Positions 42,971 to 56,348 of a stretch of DNA of 64,000 nt are shown piece after piece. The stretch lies in the NCBI GenBank assembly GCA_003133225.1, contig PKWL01000063.1, positions 124,001 to 188,000 of the forward strand. Reading direction: 5' to 3'. A program made the translations under genes and the position numbers. Origin of the DNA: Janthinobacterium sp. (GTDB taxonomy: Bacteria > Pseudomonadota > Gammaproteobacteria > Burkholderiales > Burkholderiaceae_D). The notes below the pieces were generated by a model, which saw nothing but the letters and a program-made list of their open reading frames with translations, was not told the DNA's origin and did not search any database. Numbering within the stretch: the stretch's first letter is position 1; each line of letters opens with the position of its first letter.

Positions 42971-43624
42971 TCAGACGCGATAAGCGGTGACAGTCATGAT
43001 CTTGGCCATGACTGTCATCAGCGCCTTGACCGGCGCCGGCGTGGCGCTCGCGCCCAGCGCTTGGGCAGCGGCCCCGTGGGCGGCCTCGTCAGCGCGCATG
43101 TGCTCGACGATGGCGCGTGATTTCTCATCTTGCGGCGGCAACTGCGCCAGATGCCCGGCCAGATGAGCTTCGACCTGGCGCTCGGTCTCGACCACAAAAC
43201 CCAGGCTGCGCCGATCGCCCAGAGACGCCGCGAGCGTGCCCAACAGATACGCGCCGGCATACCACAACGGATTAAGCAAACTCGGCTGCGAGCCCAGTTC
43301 GGCCAGGCGCTGCGCGGTCCACGCCAAATGATCTTCTTCGTCGCGCTCCGCCTGCTCAAATTGCTGGCGCATGTCCTCGCTTTGGGCGAAGCGCGCTTGC
43401 GAATTGTACAAGGCTTGCGCGCATACTTCCCCCACATGATTAACGCGCATCAGACCGGCGCTGTGACTCTGTTCAGCTTGGGTCAGGCCGGTGTCGGCCA
43501 CATGCGCCGCCGGGGTCGGGCGCGCGGCCGATGCGACGCCCGCGATGACGCGCAGCGCCTTGTCGGCGCCCACGATCAAACGGTCCAAAGGGTCCAAGAG
43601 TTGATGCCGAACGTTCGTTGCCAT
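42971..43624 (-). CDS. coq7: demethoxyubiquinone hydroxylase, Coq7 type
   Basis: Di-iron monooxygenase that hydroxylates 2-polyprenyl-3-methyl-6-methoxy-benzoquinol in ubiquinone synthesis. 217 aa. Ferritin-like helices carry the metal ligands: MRVNHVGEVCAQALY, RDEEDHLAWTAQRL, VVETERQVEAHLAGHLA and MRADEAAHGAAA. It is the Coq7 type and not the flavin enzyme UbiF of E. coli. Fe ligands are all present. It sits 60 bases after an unrecognised small gene on the same strand. Confidence 0.95.
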   Translation of the reverse strand: MATNVRHQLLDPLDRLIVGADKALRVIAGVASAARPTPAAHVADTGLTQAEQSHSAGLMRVNHVGEVCAQALYNSQARFAQSEDMRQQFEQAERDEEDHLAWTAQRLAELGSQPSLLNPLWYAGAYLLGTLAASLGDRRSLGFVVETERQVEAHLAGHLAQLPPQDEKSRAIVEHMRADEAAHGAAAQALGASATPAPVKALMTVMAKIMTVTAYRV

Positions 43625-43685
43625 GGGAAGTGAAATAAGGTCTTTAAGGAAGCATGATTATAAGGCGAGTGCGGCGCGAAGAACG

Positions 43686-44120
43686 TTAGGCAGGCGACCA
43701 TGCGTGCGCGGCCTCTTTTTTCTGCGCGATCCAGTCTGCCACCGGACCCACCGGGTCGATGCCGGAAATGTCCTTCGCCACGCCCAGATTGAGCTCCAGC
43801 AAAAATGGAATCGACGCTAGCGGTACGTTCGCGCAATGCAAGGTGAAGGCGTCGGTAAATCCTTTTGCCTCAAGGACGCGCACGACCTTCTCCCCGCTCA
43901 TAAACTGGAGCACGCTGGCAATGCTGTGGCCCTTGCCAATCGAATGGTAAATAAAACGGTTGTATTGACGGTCGATTTGTTTGAAGTCCAACGCTTCCTC
44001 GGTCATCAGCCCGGCCAAATAGTGCAAGCCCAGTGCGACCCGGAAAAAGCCGCTGGCCTCGGCACTTGTCATGCCGCAACGCGCCACGGCCAATATTTTT
44101 TCTCGCAACAAACTATCCAT
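43686..44120 (-). CDS. conserved-looking protein of unknown function
   Basis: 144 aa from ATG 44120, preferred because GGAGGG lies just upstream. An ATG at 44159 would add 13 residues covering that site. Mixed helical, soluble protein without signal peptide: MDSLLREKILAVARCGMTSA, SGFFRVALGLHYLAGLMTEE, LDFKQIDRQYNRFIYHSIGK, HSIASVLQFMSGEKVVRVLE and IPFLLELNLGVAKDISGI. I do not recognise a family. A minus-strand TACAAT at about 44140-44145 could be its -10. Base and codon use resemble the neighbours. Confidence 0.75.
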   Translation of the reverse strand: MDSLLREKILAVARCGMTSAEASGFFRVALGLHYLAGLMTEEALDFKQIDRQYNRFIYHSIGKGHSIASVLQFMSGEKVVRVLEAKGFTDAFTLHCANVPLASIPFLLELNLGVAKDISGIDPVGPVADWIAQKKEAAHAWSPA

Positions 44121-44434
44121 AGCCCTCCATGTAACGGACATTGTATCCGTGACTGCCACACCTCGTTGGTCGCGGCGCTATCTCGACTGCAAGAGACGGA
44201 TTGTGCCTTGCAAACAGGAATTGTTACAGGCTACCATTAAATCCATGGTTAATAGCAATTCTGGGCTGAGACTCAGAAGGCAAGAGGCAGCTGGAGCGAC
44301 GCAAAGTAGCTCATGGAAGACGGCCCGCCCAGCCGACGCGCCCGCGCGCACGGCACTCTTTGGCCGGCCCTATTCGTTAACGCCAATTGCGTACTGGGGC
44401 CCCGTACCAGCTGGAATTGGCGGGCGGCGACCGA
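44121..44434. other. intergenic region between topB and the unknown gene, no gene seen
   Basis: 314 bases. Contains the probable promoter of the unknown gene and a weak inverted repeat (ACCAT/ATGGT) near 44234-44250. No U-tracted terminator was recognised for topB. Confidence 0.45.
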
Positions 44435-47077
44435 CTACTTTGCCGCGGCCTTCTTGGCCGGCGCCTTCTTGGCAGCGGCTTTTTTTGGCGACGCTTTGGC
44501 GACGGTCTTTTTCACCACGGCGGCCAACGGCGCCACGTTGGCCGCAGCCTCAGGGCCGTCAGCCACGACGCCGGCGCCAGCCTTGGCTTTGGCCGGCGCT
44601 TTGGCCTTGCGCTCTTCAAACTCGAAACTGATCTTGCCATCCTTGCCTTTGACGAGGAAAGCCTTGAACGGCCGCCGCGTGCGCTGCGACACAAACCCCG
44701 GCAGCAAGTCGGTTTTCCCCTCATTGAGCAGTTTTGCCATCTGTTCCGGTAAAACTTCTTGCTGCAAGATAATGCGGCCGCTGCGGAAGTCGCATGTTTT
44801 GGGCTTCGCGACGCTGTTCTCGCACACATAGGCCAGGCCCATCTCGTAGACGCCGGCGCTGCACTTTGGACATGCCCCAAGCGCGGTCTGCCCGGTGAAA
44901 TCGACGCCCTCGCCGTTTTCGCCTTCGTCGTTTTGGCCGAAATCAAATTCAAGCTTGAAGTTGCTAGTGTCTTCGTCGCGCACGATGCGCAAGATCGCCG
45001 CGAACGGACGCCCCATTTTTGAACGAAAACCTTGCAGGGGGCCAATGGTGCGGTCTTTCAATAATTGTTCCACTTCGGCGATCTCAAACTGGCGGCTACC
45101 GGGCGTCTTGCTCATCGAGAAGTCGCACTTGGTGCAAGCGAAGCGGCGATAGTTTTCCTTCACCACGCTGCCGCAGTTCGGGCACGGCGTAGTCAAGGTC
45201 GTATATTCGCCCGGGATGGTGTCGTTATCGTATTCCTTGGCGCGCTTGACGATGATTTGCGTCATCTGGGCGATTTCGCGCATGAATTCTTCGCGCGAAA
45301 TGGCGCCTTTTTCCATCTGGGACAGCTTGTATTCCCACTCGCCGGTCAGCTCCGGGGCCGTTAGTTCATTAACGCCCAAGCCCCGCAGCAAGGTCATCAG
45401 CTGTGCGGCCTTAGCGGTCGGGATTAATTCGCGCCCTTCGCGGATCAGGTAGCGCTCGCTCAGCAGGCCCTCGATGGTGGCAGCGCGCGTGGCCGGCGTG
45501 CCCAAGCCTTTGCCCGCCATAGCATCGCGCAACTCGTCGTCGTCAATCAGTTTGCCGGCGCCTTCCATAGCCGATAGCAAGGTCGCTTCCGTATAGCGGG
45601 CGGGCGGTTTGGTCACCAGGGCGTTCGCGCTCACTGTTTCCGTCTGAACTTTTTCGCCCTTGGCCACCGGTACCAGATTGCCCGCGTTTTCCTTGTCGTC
45701 GTCGCCCGCCGCTTCCTTGCCGTAGATCGCCAGCCAGCCGGCGTTGGTCATGACCTTGCCTTCCGTCTTGAACTGGTGGCCAGACACTTCCGTGTAACGG
45801 GTGGTGACTTGAAATTCCGCCGCCGGGAAAAACACGGCCATGAAGCGGCGCGTCACTAAATCGTAGAGCTTTTGTTCCGGCTCGGACAGGTTTTTTGGTG
45901 CGATGGTGGTCGGGATGATCGCAAAGTGATCCGAGATCTTGGAATTGTCGAAGATGCGTTTGTTCGGCTTGACCCAGCCCTTATCGAGAATCTGCTTGGC
46001 GAACTGGTGGTAATTATGATTTTGCATGACCGTGTCCAGGGCCTGCTTGACGGTCGGAATGTAGTCTTCCGGCAAGTGGCGCGAATCAGTCCGCGGGTAA
46101 GTGAGCACTTTATGCTTTTCGTACAACGCTTGCGCCAGGCCCAGCGTGTTTTTCGCAGAAAATCCAAAACGCGAGTTCGCTTCGCGTTGCAAGCTGGTCA
46201 GGTCGAACAGGGCCGGCGCCATCGAACTCGTGGGCTTGGACTCTTCAGTGACGCTGCCCTGACGGCCGCGACAAGCGGTCGCGATCGAATCGGCGGCCGC
46301 CTTGCTCCACAGACGCTCGGCGCGCTTCTCGGGATCCGTTTCATCCTTTTTGAAACCGGCGTCGAGCCAGCGACCTGCGTAAATACCGGCCGCGCAGACA
46401 AATTCGGCGCGCACCTCCCAGAAATCGCGCGACACGAATTTTTTGATCTTTTCTTCCCGTTCAACAACGATCGACAGGGTCGGCGTTTGCACCCGGCCCA
46501 CGGTAGTCAGATAAAATCCGCCTTCTTTCGAGTTGAACGCCGTCATGGCGCGGGTTCCGTTGATGCCAATTAGCCAATCCGCTTCCGAGCGGCAGCGCGC
46601 GGCATCGGCCAGCGGCAGCATTTCCTCGTCGCTGCGCAAATGAGTAAAGCCATCGCGGATTGCGCCTGGCGTCATCGACTGCAGCCACAAACGCTTGATC
46701 GGCTGTTTTGCCTTGGCATTTTGTGCGATCAGGCGGAAAATTAGCTCGCCTTCGCGTCCGGCATCGCAGGCGTTGATCAGGGCAGTGACGTCCTTGCGCT
46801 TGATCAGCTTGTTTAATACCTTAAGACGCGCCTCCGTCTTGGCGATCGGATTGAGCGCGAAATACGGCGGAATCATCGGCAAGTGGGCAAAGCTCCACTT
46901 GCCGCGCTTGACGTCATGTTCTTCCGGCACCGCGATCTCGAGCAGGTGGCCGACGGCCGACGACAGTACATAATCATCAGATTCAAAGTACTCATCGTGC
47001 TTGGTGAAGCCGCCAAGCGTCTTGGCGATATCGTTCGCGACGGAAGGCTTCTCGGCGATGATGAGGGTCTTGGTCAT
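44435..47077 (-). CDS. topB: DNA topoisomerase III
   Basis: Type IA topoisomerase for decatenation and resolution of recombination intermediates. 880 aa from ATG 47077 (MTKTLIIAEKPSVANDIAKT); the frame from 47131 adds 18 unrelated residues. The Toprim domain opens the protein and includes NACDAGREGELIFRLIA. The catalytic tyrosine is in LTYPRTDSRHLPEDY (Tyr about 327). Then come a four-cysteine zinc finger (TPCPNCGSVV / FACTKCDFS) and a second C-terminal repeat (ACPKCSAGVYE). The last 30 residues are Lys-Ala-Pro rich, like a histone H1 tail, and may add non-specific DNA binding. It follows smg by about 230 bases. Confidence 0.96.
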   Translation of the reverse strand: MTKTLIIAEKPSVANDIAKTLGGFTKHDEYFESDDYVLSSAVGHLLEIAVPEEHDVKRGKWSFAHLPMIPPYFALNPIAKTEARLKVLNKLIKRKDVTALINACDAGREGELIFRLIAQNAKAKQPIKRLWLQSMTPGAIRDGFTHLRSDEEMLPLADAARCRSEADWLIGINGTRAMTAFNSKEGGFYLTTVGRVQTPTLSIVVEREEKIKKFVSRDFWEVRAEFVCAAGIYAGRWLDAGFKKDETDPEKRAERLWSKAAADSIATACRGRQGSVTEESKPTSSMAPALFDLTSLQREANSRFGFSAKNTLGLAQALYEKHKVLTYPRTDSRHLPEDYIPTVKQALDTVMQNHNYHQFAKQILDKGWVKPNKRIFDNSKISDHFAIIPTTIAPKNLSEPEQKLYDLVTRRFMAVFFPAAEFQVTTRYTEVSGHQFKTEGKVMTNAGWLAIYGKEAAGDDDKENAGNLVPVAKGEKVQTETVSANALVTKPPARYTEATLLSAMEGAGKLIDDDELRDAMAGKGLGTPATRAATIEGLLSERYLIREGRELIPTAKAAQLMTLLRGLGVNELTAPELTGEWEYKLSQMEKGAISREEFMREIAQMTQIIVKRAKEYDNDTIPGEYTTLTTPCPNCGSVVKENYRRFACTKCDFSMSKTPGSRQFEIAEVEQLLKDRTIGPLQGFRSKMGRPFAAILRIVRDEDTSNFKLEFDFGQNDEGENGEGVDFTGQTALGACPKCSAGVYEMGLAYVCENSVAKPKTCDFRSGRIILQQEVLPEQMAKLLNEGKTDLLPGFVSQRTRRPFKAFLVKGKDGKISFEFEERKAKAPAKAKAGAGVVADGPEAAANVAPLAAVVKKTVAKASPKKAAAKKAPAKKAAAK

Positions 47078-47304
47078 ATATATTGCTCTCGAAATGTACT
47101 CTAGGGTCGGTGCGGCATGCGCATCATACATGCATCGCCAGGCGCAACCTCGTTTGCAAACCTGCTCTTGTCTTGCTCACTACTACTCTTCAAGCGGCCA
47201 ATGATAAGCGCGTTGGCAGCAAACCTGCAAGCTCGGACGGTTACTGGGTGGTTGAATACGGACTTGGCGCGCATTGGGAGCACGCAGTTGAGGATGGCGT
47301 TAAA

Positions 47305-47769
47305 TTAATGCAACAGGCGCGGCGTCTGATCTTCGTCGGCACCAAACAGGTCGTCGAACATCAGGGCATCCGGTTCCTTGCCCTGGCTCCACAACAGCAT
47401 TAGCACGATGACCTTGAGCTTACCCAACGTGACGGGCGACTCGTCTAGCGCAAGGGCTCGTTCGACCACGATTTCGCGCTGCAGCGGGCTTAGCACCTGG
47501 GCGCTTTCGAGAAATTGGATAAAGCCGATGGCGGGCGCGCCGAGCACGTCAACTTCTTGCGCCACGTAAAAACGGGTCCCAGTCGACTCTGCCGTCGGCG
47601 ATTGCTCGACCCTTGCCATGGCGGTCAGGTCCGTGAGCCACACGAGTGCCTCGGAAATTTCCATTTCGTCAAAACCGACCGCCGACAACTTGCGCGCTAA
47701 TGCGGCCGGTTCAGGGCAGGCATCGGGCCGGTAATAAGTCTCGTATAGGTACACCAGGATGTCAAACAT
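47305..47769 (-). CDS. smg: Smg family protein (DUF494)
   Basis: 154 aa, function unknown. The N-terminus [20 protein letters not shown] and the following three-helix region ([20 protein letters not shown]) are the DUF494 signature. The C-terminus has [20 protein letters not shown] and [20 protein letters not shown]. It normally lies next to dprA and topB in proteobacteria. Here topB is next, but dprA is absent between smg and the LysM gene. Confidence 0.93.
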   Translation of the reverse strand: MFDILVYLYETYYRPDACPEPAALARKLSAVGFDEMEISEALVWLTDLTAMARVEQSPTAESTGTRFYVAQEVDVLGAPAIGFIQFLESAQVLSPLQREIVVERALALDESPVTLGKLKVIVLMLLWSQGKEPDALMFDDLFGADEDQTPRLLH

Positions 47770-48172
47770 GGCGCTACTCTATCAGTTAAGCGCGCTAGGA
47801 CACAAGGGTTGATACGGACCTTAATCACGGTTTGTGCGCTGGATTAAGATGCGGCCCGCCCGACCCGGCCCGGCGCCTTGTTTTATGAGCGCATGGCAAG
47901 CTGCGGCCAGCCGGCGTGGACCAGGGAAACCAGTGGCCCCCTCGGACGCCGGCCATCCGCCGTGCGCTTGCCCACTAGTGGCGCGGCCAGATCGAGCCGG
48001 CCCGGGCCAGGCATCGGTTTCAGAAGGCCGGGCGGAAAAAACAGCACGCAGGTGGGGCCGAAGCAGGCGCGGCGCGAGACGGGCCGGATGCAATCAAAGG
48101 CGCCGCGCAAAGGCCTGCTAGCGTAGTCACGTAGTCATTCTGGCCAGAACCATTGCGCCCCCTGCACGGTGC
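47770..48172. other. gap where dprA would be expected, no gene seen
   Basis: 403 GC-rich bases between smg and the LysM gene. The longest minus-strand frame (about 90 codons, Arg/Ala/Pro-rich) shows no DprA Rossmann motif. I find no recognisable remnant of dprA. Confidence 0.55.
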
Positions 48173-49267
48173 TCACTCGGGTGATGTGGCGATGTCGCCC
48201 ACTTGCACCGGCTCCGTTATCTGCATGATCAAGCCGTAAGAAATATGCTTGAACACGCGGAAGATGAACAGGCTGCCCGACAATTCATCGGGCAACTTGA
48301 GCTGCGTTTGTTTCTTGCCGAACCAGCCTTCGCTTTCGGTCGTGTCAGTCACGGTGCTCCCGTAATGATACAACTGCAGCACGGAGCCGTTATCGAGTCC
48401 ATCAAGCGCCCCCCGATTAACGCTCACCACCTGATTTTGCCCGGCATGCGTGACGCCGCCGTAAATCGCGATTACGCGCGCATCGACCTGCCCGTCGGGC
48501 GCATGCGGGACGTAATTGCGCGCCGTCGTCGAGGGTACCGGCAACAACTGATCGCCGACCCCCATTTCCTCTTTCGCACTGTCCACGACGAAGGTAAATA
48601 CATCGGAGCCGGGCTTGGCGGCGGCCCGCAAAGCGACCGTGCCCAAATAAAACGCTTCATAGCCGAGCACCTTCTGGCTGACGGGATCCTTCAGCGGCTT
48701 GCCCGGGCGAAAGACCTGGAACCGCGTGTCAGTTTTCAGCGCCCCGCGCACATACGCCTTGTCACCTTTGCCCAGGAAAACATGCTGTTCCTGAGTGGCG
48801 ACGATGCGCGGCGCGCCGCTCAGTTCGTCGGCCTCGACGATCAAAGGCTGTGACAGATACGGCTCGATCGCGGCGGACGGAATCGATGGAACAGCATCCT
48901 TGCCCAGTCCTTGCGTGCGCAGTTGCGGCGACAGGCGAACAAAGGTCGGCTCGCCCGCCCCGGAACCGCTGCCCGGCCACAGTCTTAGGCGACCGGCAGT
49001 ACGGTCGAAGTAGACGATCTGGCCCGGGTAAATCCAGTGCGGATTGCGGATTTGGTCGCGGTTCATGCCCCACACCTGGCCCCAGCACCAAGGATGCGCG
49101 AGGAAGCGACCAGAAATGTCCCATAAGGTGTCGCCCTCAAGCACCACGTGCTGGTCCGGCGCATTTGGCAGGAATTCGCATGTGGCCGCTTGCGCCGCGG
49201 CCAGGGTCACGCTTGACAAAAACGCTGCAATCACCAAGCGGGCGCCGATTGTGCTAAAATTTTTCAT
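48173..49267 (-). CDS. LysM domain-containing exported protein
   Basis: 364 aa from ATG 49267 (MKNFSTIGARLVIAAFLSSV), which gives a clean signal peptide cut near AQA-ATC. The frame from 49333 is rejected. A LysM peptidoglycan-binding domain covers about residues 40-87 (HVVLEGDTLWDISGRFLAHP, then WIYPGQIVYF). The rest is a beta-rich region with no catalytic motif (VEADELSGAPRIVATQEQHV, VSVNRGALDGLDNGSVLQLY). Periplasmic, wall-associated; likely the protein typically encoded beside dprA-smg-topB. Divergent from def across 297 bases. Confidence 0.9.
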   Translation of the reverse strand: MKNFSTIGARLVIAAFLSSVTLAAAQAATCEFLPNAPDQHVVLEGDTLWDISGRFLAHPWCWGQVWGMNRDQIRNPHWIYPGQIVYFDRTAGRLRLWPGSGSGAGEPTFVRLSPQLRTQGLGKDAVPSIPSAAIEPYLSQPLIVEADELSGAPRIVATQEQHVFLGKGDKAYVRGALKTDTRFQVFRPGKPLKDPVSQKVLGYEAFYLGTVALRAAAKPGSDVFTFVVDSAKEEMGVGDQLLPVPSTTARNYVPHAPDGQVDARVIAIYGGVTHAGQNQVVSVNRGALDGLDNGSVLQLYHYGSTVTDTTESEGWFGKKQTQLKLPDELSGSLFIFRVFKHISYGLIMQITEPVQVGDIATSPE

Positions 49268-49564
49268 GAATATGTCCGTAATGTGCGGCGTTGACGGAAA
49301 GACGAGTTGATCCGGGATCGTTAAACATGTCAACTCGCCGACCGCAACGCAAGCGGCAATGCAAGCGGCAACGAAAAAACGGTATCGACAACGATGGCTT
49401 GCCGAACAGAATCAAATTCTGCCCATAAAACCTATAACTAGCAAGCGAAACCGCGCTCTGACATTGCGCACCGCTGTTGCGTTTTGGTTGGATTGGCGAT
49501 TCTCCGTCCACCAGCGCGGCGCCGCCCGTGTTTTATTGTGTAGTTACTAACTAGCCGAATTCGT

Positions 49565-50107
49565 ATGTCCCTACTTAATATTCTCCGTTATCCCGATGCG
49601 CGCCTGCACAAGGTCGCCAAGCCCGTTTCCGTGTTCGATGGCCGGCTCGCCAAACTCGTGGCCGATATGGCAGAAACCATGTACGACGCGCCAGGCGTTG
49701 GCTTGGCCGCCTCGCAAGTAGACGTGCATGAGCAGCTGATTATTATTGACACCAGCGAGACCAAGAACACGTTGCAAATATTCATAAACCCCACGATCGT
49801 TTGGACCAGCGCCGATATCGAGCTGTACGAGGAGGGCTGTTTGTCGGTTCCAGGCGTGTATGACGGCGTCGAGCGCCATACCGGGGTCAAAGTGAGCGCC
49901 CTCGATCTGCTTGGCAAGCCATTCGAGCTCGCGGCCGATGGATTGCTGGCAGTTTGCATTCAGCACGAAATGGATCACTTATTGGGCAAGGTCTTTGTCG
50001 ACTATTTGTCGCCCCTAAAGCGCAACCGCATCAAGGCCAGAATGGTCAAGGAAATCCGCGGCCTGGAACGGGCAGCATTATTACGCACGCAAGGCCGGCG
50101 CTACTGA
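49565..50107 (+). CDS. def: peptide deformylase
   Basis: Removes the N-formyl group from nascent proteins. 180 aa. The three PDF motifs are [17 protein letters not shown] (metal-binding Cys) and [10 protein letters not shown] (catalytic Glu and two metal His). The first in-frame ATG at 49565 gives [20 protein letters not shown], the conserved start. Followed by fmt with a 68-base gap. Confidence 0.97.
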   Translation: MSLLNILRYPDARLHKVAKPVSVFDGRLAKLVADMAETMYDAPGVGLAASQVDVHEQLIIIDTSETKNTLQIFINPTIVWTSADIELYEEGCLSVPGVYDGVERHTGVKVSALDLLGKPFELAADGLLAVCIQHEMDHLLGKVFVDYLSPLKRNRIKARMVKEIRGLERAALLRTQGRRY

Positions 50108-50175
50108 TCACCGCAACTGTCCAGCCCGCTAGCGACGGGAGCGGGCAGTCCGCCTGCAACAACACAAGGAATGCT

Positions 50176-51132
50176 ATGAAAGTGATCTTCGCTGGCACAC
50201 CCGAATTTGCAACGGCCTCTCTCAAGTCCTTGCACCAAGCCGGCTTCCAAATTGCAATGGTGTTGACGCAACCGGACCGTCCCGCCGGGCGCGGCATGCA
50301 ACTGCATGCGTCCAGTGTCAAACAATACGCGCAGGCGCATGGCATCGAGGTGTTGCAGCCGCTGTCATTGCGCCAAGACAGCGCAGACCCGCGACGCGCA
50401 GCCGATGCCAAGGCGCTGCACGAGCGCCTCCTCGCCACCGAGTATGACGTCATGGTGGTCGCCGCCTACGGCCTGATTCTGCCACGCAGCACGCTCGATA
50501 TTGCTCCTTGCATCAATATTCATGGCTCGCTGCTGCCACGCTGGCGCGGGGCCGCGCCCATCCACCGCGCCATCGAAGCGGGCGACGAGGAGACGGGCGT
50601 CACCATCATGCAAATGGAAGAGGGCCTCGACACCGGCCCGATGCTTGGCATCGAACATGTCGCCATCGAGGCTGGCGACACGACGGGCACGCTGCATGAC
50701 AAGCTCGCCGCGTTGGGCGCCAGGATGATCGTCGATGCGCTGCGCAAGATGGAACGTAACAGCCTGGAAGCCGTACCGCAACCGCAGGCCGGCGTGACAT
50801 ATGCTGCCAAGATCAGCAAGGAGGAAGCGGCGCTTGACTTTAGCTCGTCGGCCTTGGAGCTGGGTCTGAAAATTCGCGCATTTAACCCTTTCCCCGGGGC
50901 CTACGCGAGGATCAATGGCGGGACCGTGAAACTGTGGGCGGCCGACGTGCTCGAAGCAGACAGCGCGGAACCGCCCGGCACGGTACTGGCCGCCGATACC
51001 CGGCACGGCATCGTAGTCGCCTGCGGCGACGGCTCGCTGCGCCTGACCGAACTGCAAAAACCTGGCGGCAAACGCCTGTCCGCCACCGAATTCATCAAGG
51101 GTTTCGCTATCGAAGGAGCGCGCTTCGACTAA
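50176..51132 (+). CDS. fmt: methionyl-tRNA formyltransferase
   Basis: Formylates initiator Met-tRNA. 318 aa from ATG 50176 ([20 protein letters not shown]), with AAGGA six bases upstream; the longer open frame starting inside def is rejected. Catalytic Asn-His pair in [20 protein letters not shown], the aspartate in [13 protein letters not shown], and C-terminal tRNA-binding domain ([16 protein letters not shown]). Second gene of def-fmt. Confidence 0.98.
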   Translation: MKVIFAGTPEFATASLKSLHQAGFQIAMVLTQPDRPAGRGMQLHASSVKQYAQAHGIEVLQPLSLRQDSADPRRAADAKALHERLLATEYDVMVVAAYGLILPRSTLDIAPCINIHGSLLPRWRGAAPIHRAIEAGDEETGVTIMQMEEGLDTGPMLGIEHVAIEAGDTTGTLHDKLAALGARMIVDALRKMERNSLEAVPQPQAGVTYAAKISKEEAALDFSSSALELGLKIRAFNPFPGAYARINGGTVKLWAADVLEADSAEPPGTVLAADTRHGIVVACGDGSLRLTELQKPGGKRLSATEFIKGFAIEGARFD

Positions 51133-51795
51133 GGTCAAAAAACCATGCCAGCATTCCCCTTTTTCTACAGCCAACAGGCTGGCTTTGGACTCTGGCCGCG
51201 CGAGCATCGCATCTGTCTTAATCGAATCAAAACAAGAGAAGCCGGATGCGCTAGCGCATCTTCCATAACAACGCCGGCTAAAGGGAACGGCGTTAGCTTG
51301 CAAGAAGCACTTCGCAAGGGTTCCAGCATTGGCGCCTGGACCCACCCACCTTCCGCGTCGGCCATGCCGGCCTATTTCGCGGCCCAATTGACGGTACTAG
51401 CAAAAACGGACACCTTCGCCGAAGGCCCGCTTGAAACGAATGCAGTCCGATGCTTTATAATTTTACCCTTAGCAAGGCTGCGCTCGTTCTTGGTTGATCG
51501 GCGGGCAAGTAAGAAGACGGGGCGACGCGTAGACCGGCAACCTCAACCGCCTATCGAAACAGCCGTGACCGTGCCAGTGGTCGTCTGCCAGTAGGTTGCG
51601 CAGCGCGGTGACGCTTAATGCATCCTGGCAAAAAATTCAAATTCAACGAGCGAGAGTAAAAATCGTGGTTAATACGGCACCAACAACGACGGCACAAAGA
51701 ACGACTTTTCATTCAACTTCAAAGGCGACGTCCGCTGCGCTGTCGGCGCTTTTCCTTGGCGCCCTGAACGACGATATTAATCGGAGTGAAATCGG
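51133..51795. other. 663-base intergenic region with hairpins and the metH leader
   Basis: No gene supported. Next to fmt are two perfect hairpins: GATGCGC-TA-GCGCATC (51245-51260), and AACGCCG (51270-51276) with CGGCGTT (51288-51294). Neither has a U-tract. A promoter at 51431-51461 would give a metH leader of about 330 nt. This contains GATCGGCGG (51496-51504) pairing with CCGCCTATC (51547-51555, one mismatch) and a GACC/GGTC stem (51567-51582). A GGCAACC heptamer (51536-51542) recalls one core segment of S-box RNA, but the rest does not fit. Confidence 0.55.
51431..51461 (+). promoter_or_regulatory. sigma-70 promoter of metH (candidate)
   Basis: TTGAAA (51431-51436), 19-base spacer, TATAAT (51456-51461). 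The spacer is slightly long but both hexamers are good. It lies about 335 bases before the metH ATG. Confidence 0.55.
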
Positions 51796-55623
<3,828 letters not shown>

Positions 55624-55630
55624 GCGGCAC

Positions 55631-55647
55631 GCGCGACTCGGTCGCGC
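55631..55647 (+). terminator. hairpin just after metH stop (no U-tract)
   Basis: GCGCGAC-TCG-GTCGCGC, a perfect 7-bp GC-rich stem with a 3-nt loop, seven bases after the metH stop. There is no T-run after it, so it may be a factor-dependent terminator or a 3'-end stabiliser. The following 55648-55957 contains nothing else recognised apart from an A-tract near 55756. Confidence 0.45.
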
Positions 55648-55957
55648 CTCGTATTCGCCAAGATGCCATTGTCCAATGAGCATTTTGAGTGTCGGCGCCG
55701 TACCAGAGCGCCGGATGGTCCGCCCTGTTGGCACCAAACGGACCACGCTAACTTAGAAAAAAATCCCATACATTTTGTTTAAGCTGCTGGGCGTTCGAAG
55801 CAGCCGACGAGGCGCGGACGGTTTGCTAGCGAGGCTGTGGCTACCGCGAGCGGCCGAAGCAGGGGCTTCACATTGAACTTTTCGCCATGTTTGCGGCCTA
55901 ATTAATGGCTTGAGTGCCGGAGTTTTAGGACGCTTGGAGTCGGATCTGGGAGGTAAT

Positions 55958-56335
55958 ATGGCAACAAATTTCTCGGTAAGACGCTGGCAAGACCAATTGA
56001 TATTGCTGCTTGGCTTATGGTTGTTTGTATCGCCTTGGGCATTTTCGTATCCGCTCGGATCACTGGAGGCTGTCAATGCCTTCGTTTCCGGGATCGTCAT
56101 TGTGGTTTTGGCGGCATTTGACCTTTACAAAACCTATTTCTGGGCGGTCGTGGTAAATTTGCTGGTGGGATTGTGGGTGGCCGCCTCGCCGTGGGTGATG
56201 GAGGCGGCGCAGCAAAAGTCGATGATGTGGAACGAATTGATCATCGGAATCGCTGTATTCGTGTTAGCGGTGTGGGAATTGCGGACCGATCCGGAGCTGC
56301 ACAAACACTGGCCGGGTACGGGCGCGGCAACTTGA
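55958..56335 (+). CDS. SPW repeat membrane protein
   Basis: 125 aa from ATG 55958, with GGGAGG five bases upstream; an earlier in-frame start at 55910 is rejected. Four hydrophobic helices arranged as two repeats, each carrying the SPW motif (LWLFVSPWAFSYP and LWVAASPWVMEA). N-terminal RRWQDQLILLLG is typical of the family. Small inner-membrane protein of unknown function. It converges with the EAL-HDOD gene with only 13 bases between stops. Confidence 0.9.
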   Translation: MATNFSVRRWQDQLILLLGLWLFVSPWAFSYPLGSLEAVNAFVSGIVIVVLAAFDLYKTYFWAVVVNLLVGLWVAASPWVMEAAQQKSMMWNELIIGIAVFVLAVWELRTDPELHKHWPGTGAAT

Positions 56336-56348
56336 GAGCAGTCTAAGC

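Noticed and set aside
47821-48093. 90-codon minus-strand frame in the smg-LysM gap considered as a dprA remnant
   Set aside because: Arg/Pro/Ala-rich with no DprA motif.
49954-50175. N-terminal extension of fmt inside def
   Set aside because: Overlaps def in another frame; the ATG at 50176 has a ribosome site and the conserved [11 protein letters not shown].
50365-51387. 340-codon minus-strand frame opposite fmt
   Set aside because: Shadow of fmt codon bias; fmt is clearly the real gene.
51496-51582. S-box (SAM-I) or cobalamin riboswitch before metH
   Set aside because: Only GGCAACC and GTGCCA fragments fit; the P1, P2 and P4 helices and the B12-box are not found by eye, so it is kept only as an unclassified leader.
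51145-51594. Open frame of 149 codons between fmt and metH
   Set aside because: Composition is that of a chance frame (mixed Arg/Pro/Ala, no domain) and it spans two palindromes and the metH promoter; no convincing ribosome site.
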